From contig JAXDIH010000049.1 in assembly GCA_034664105.1 (NCBI GenBank), positions 1-6,277 on the forward strand: DNA of 6,277 bases, given 5' to 3'. Of the stretch, positions 5,689 through 6,277 are shown one piece after another; within the stretch, counting starts at the first letter, position 1, and every line of letters begins with the position of its first letter. A program made the position numbers and the translations under genes. Under the pieces are notes generated by a model. The model had not been told where the DNA came from, made no database searches, and saw only the letters and a program-made list of their open reading frames with translations. The stretch is from JACVRW01 sp034664105 (GTDB lineage: Bacteria > Actinomycetota > Thermoleophilia > Solirubrobacterales > Thermoleophilaceae).

Positions 5689-5711
5689 GCTCGGCTTCTG
5701 CGCAACCGAGC
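5689..5711. repeat. Inverted repeat, 6-bp stem with 11-nt loop
   Basis: GCTCGG and CCGAGC are perfect complements around an 11-nt loop (5695-5705). It lies 30 nt past the acetyltransferase stop on that gene's transcript and lacks a following T-run. On its own it is modest; it is listed because it continues the series. Confidence 0.3.
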
Positions 5712-5741
5712 TGGCCGAGGCCGCCTAGTCCGCGGGGTTCC

Positions 5742-6266
5742 TCACCAGACGTCGCCGTCGCGCCAGTCGCACGTCAGCTCGCCCGTCAGGTCCAGGGGGT
5801 GCGCTGCCTGGAACACCTGCACCGCTCCGTCTTCCTCCGCGGTGCGCACCACGCCGCCCGGCGTCAGCGCGAACGTCGGCCCTTGCCACGCCTGCCAGCC
5901 CCGCGCCGCGTAGAAGCCCGCCGCCTCGTCCGTGGCGCTCAGGGCTCCCAGGTCATACGCGGCGCGCACCACCCGTTCGAGCTCCGCCATCATGGCCGCG
6001 CCGTACCCGCGCCCCTGCCGGTCGCCGCGCACGGCGACCCCCTCGACGAAGCCCGCCCGCAGCGCCCGCCTGCCGTGGATGAGCCGGCGCTGGACCACCG
6101 ACGCGTGTCCCACGAGCTCGCCTCGCTCCCACACGAGCGCGTGTACTCCCCCCAGCGCGTGCTCCCAGTCGTGCTCGGTCCAGCGCTCGTCGAACACCGC
6201 CTCCAGCAGTGACCGAGCGGCCATGAGCGTCGCGACGTCGAGGTCGGCGGTGTGAGCGGTCCGCAC
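5742..6266 (-). CDS. aac(2')-I: Aminoglycoside 2'-N-acetyltransferase, AAC(2')-I family (GNAT); may extend past the window
   Basis: Acetyl-CoA-dependent GNAT enzyme that acetylates the 2'-amino group of aminoglycosides such as gentamicin and tobramycin. The 174 residues follow mycobacterial AAC(2')-Ic (181 residues, from memory) almost end to end: HTADLD near the start, DWEHALGGVHALVW (33-46), VVQRRLIHG (57-65), VEGVAVR (74-80), the acetyl-CoA motif Q84-GRG-Y-G89, YDLGALSATDEAAGFYAARGW (104-124), and the hallmark C-terminus CDWRDGDVW (166-174). E75 and terminal W174 correspond to residues I recall as E82 and W181 in the active site. GTG 6266 is the first start in the window, but the frame is open to 6277 and the GGAG there abuts the GTG, so the true start probably lies upstream, outside the window. 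The gene converges on the tRNA and hairpin region. The substrate is inferred from homology. Confidence 0.9.
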   Translation of the reverse strand: MRTAHTADLDVATLMAARSLLEAVFDERWTEHDWEHALGGVHALVWERGELVGHASVVQRRLIHGRRALRAGFVEGVAVRGDRQGRGYGAAMMAELERVVRAAYDLGALSATDEAAGFYAARGWQAWQGPTFALTPGGVVRTAEEDGAVQVFQAAHPLDLTGELTCDWRDGDVW

Positions 6267-6277
6267 CTCCGTGGGCT

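Larger units (their letters stand above)
5548..5741. other. Structured intergenic region between tRNA-Gln and the acetyltransferase gene
   Basis: These 194 bp carry no gene I trust. They hold five successive inverted repeats (5565-5586, 5588-5606, 5618-5640, 5651-5667, 5689-5711). Possible explanations are tRNA 3' processing signals, the terminator of the acetyltransferase transcript arriving from the other strand, regulatory dyads, or an unannotated structured RNA. The sequence is less GC-biased than the neighbouring genes around 5575-5618. No duplicate of the tRNA 3' end, which would mark an integration site, was seen. Confidence 0.6.

Noticed and set aside
5474..5741. Integration (att) site at the tRNA-Gln 3' end
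   Set aside because: No direct repeat of the tRNA 3' end and no integrase or other mobile gene is in the window.
5587..5913. Open frame from ATG 5587 (begins MYRSAIQAKAK)
   Set aside because: More than half of it is antisense to the AAC(2')-I gene and the composition is shadow-like, although the TATGTT-N6-ATG geometry drew attention.

Overview
This is a GC-rich (roughly 70% by eye) bacterial chromosome fragment. Its protein families and gene order point to Actinobacteria. The ABC1 kinase, L25/Ctc and PRPP synthetase look like those of the Thermoleophilia (Solirubrobacter-like lineages), but that rank is inference and no rRNA marker is present. There are six protein genes and one tRNA gene. 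No insertion sequence, phage gene, CRISPR array or rRNA was found.

Layout. Position 1-490 (minus) holds most of rplY (ribosomal protein L25/Ctc), cut by the window edge at its C-terminus. After a 40-bp divergent gap comes an ABC1/AarF/UbiB-type kinase gene (531-1955, plus). It converges, 19 bp apart, on a gene for a secreted von Willebrand factor A protein (1975-2943, minus). Upstream on the same strand are prs (3017-4051) and glmU (4048-5421), which overlap by 4 bp in a GTGA junction. Divergent from glmU is a tRNA-Gln(UUG) gene (5474-5547, plus). A 194-bp non-coding stretch packed with inverted repeats follows. The last gene is an AAC(2')-I type aminoglycoside acetyltransferase (5742-6266, minus), whose frame is still open at the right edge of the window.

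How the genes fit together. GlmU makes UDP-GlcNAc for the cell wall and Prs makes PRPP for nucleotides and some amino acids. Many Gram-positive bacteria keep glmU, prs and rplY/ctc together. Here the VWA gene and the oppositely oriented kinase gene separate prs from rplY. The acetyltransferase may act on aminoglycosides, or, as reported for Providencia AAC(2')-Ia, be linked to cell-wall sugar acetylation.

Regulation. Three genes (rplY, the kinase gene and glmU) lack a Shine-Dalgarno sequence but have a TAnnnT -10-like hexamer exactly 9 nt before the start codon, which suggests leaderless or near-leaderless mRNAs. Only prs, inside the operon, has a strong Shine-Dalgarno.

The most unusual part is 5565-5711: five non-overlapping inverted repeats with 6-8 bp arms in about 147 bp. 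The first contains a near-match to the actinobacterial/Bacillus LexA box, the second looks like a 19-bp dyad operator, and the third may be the terminator of the acetyltransferase gene. I can see no coding function there that I trust.
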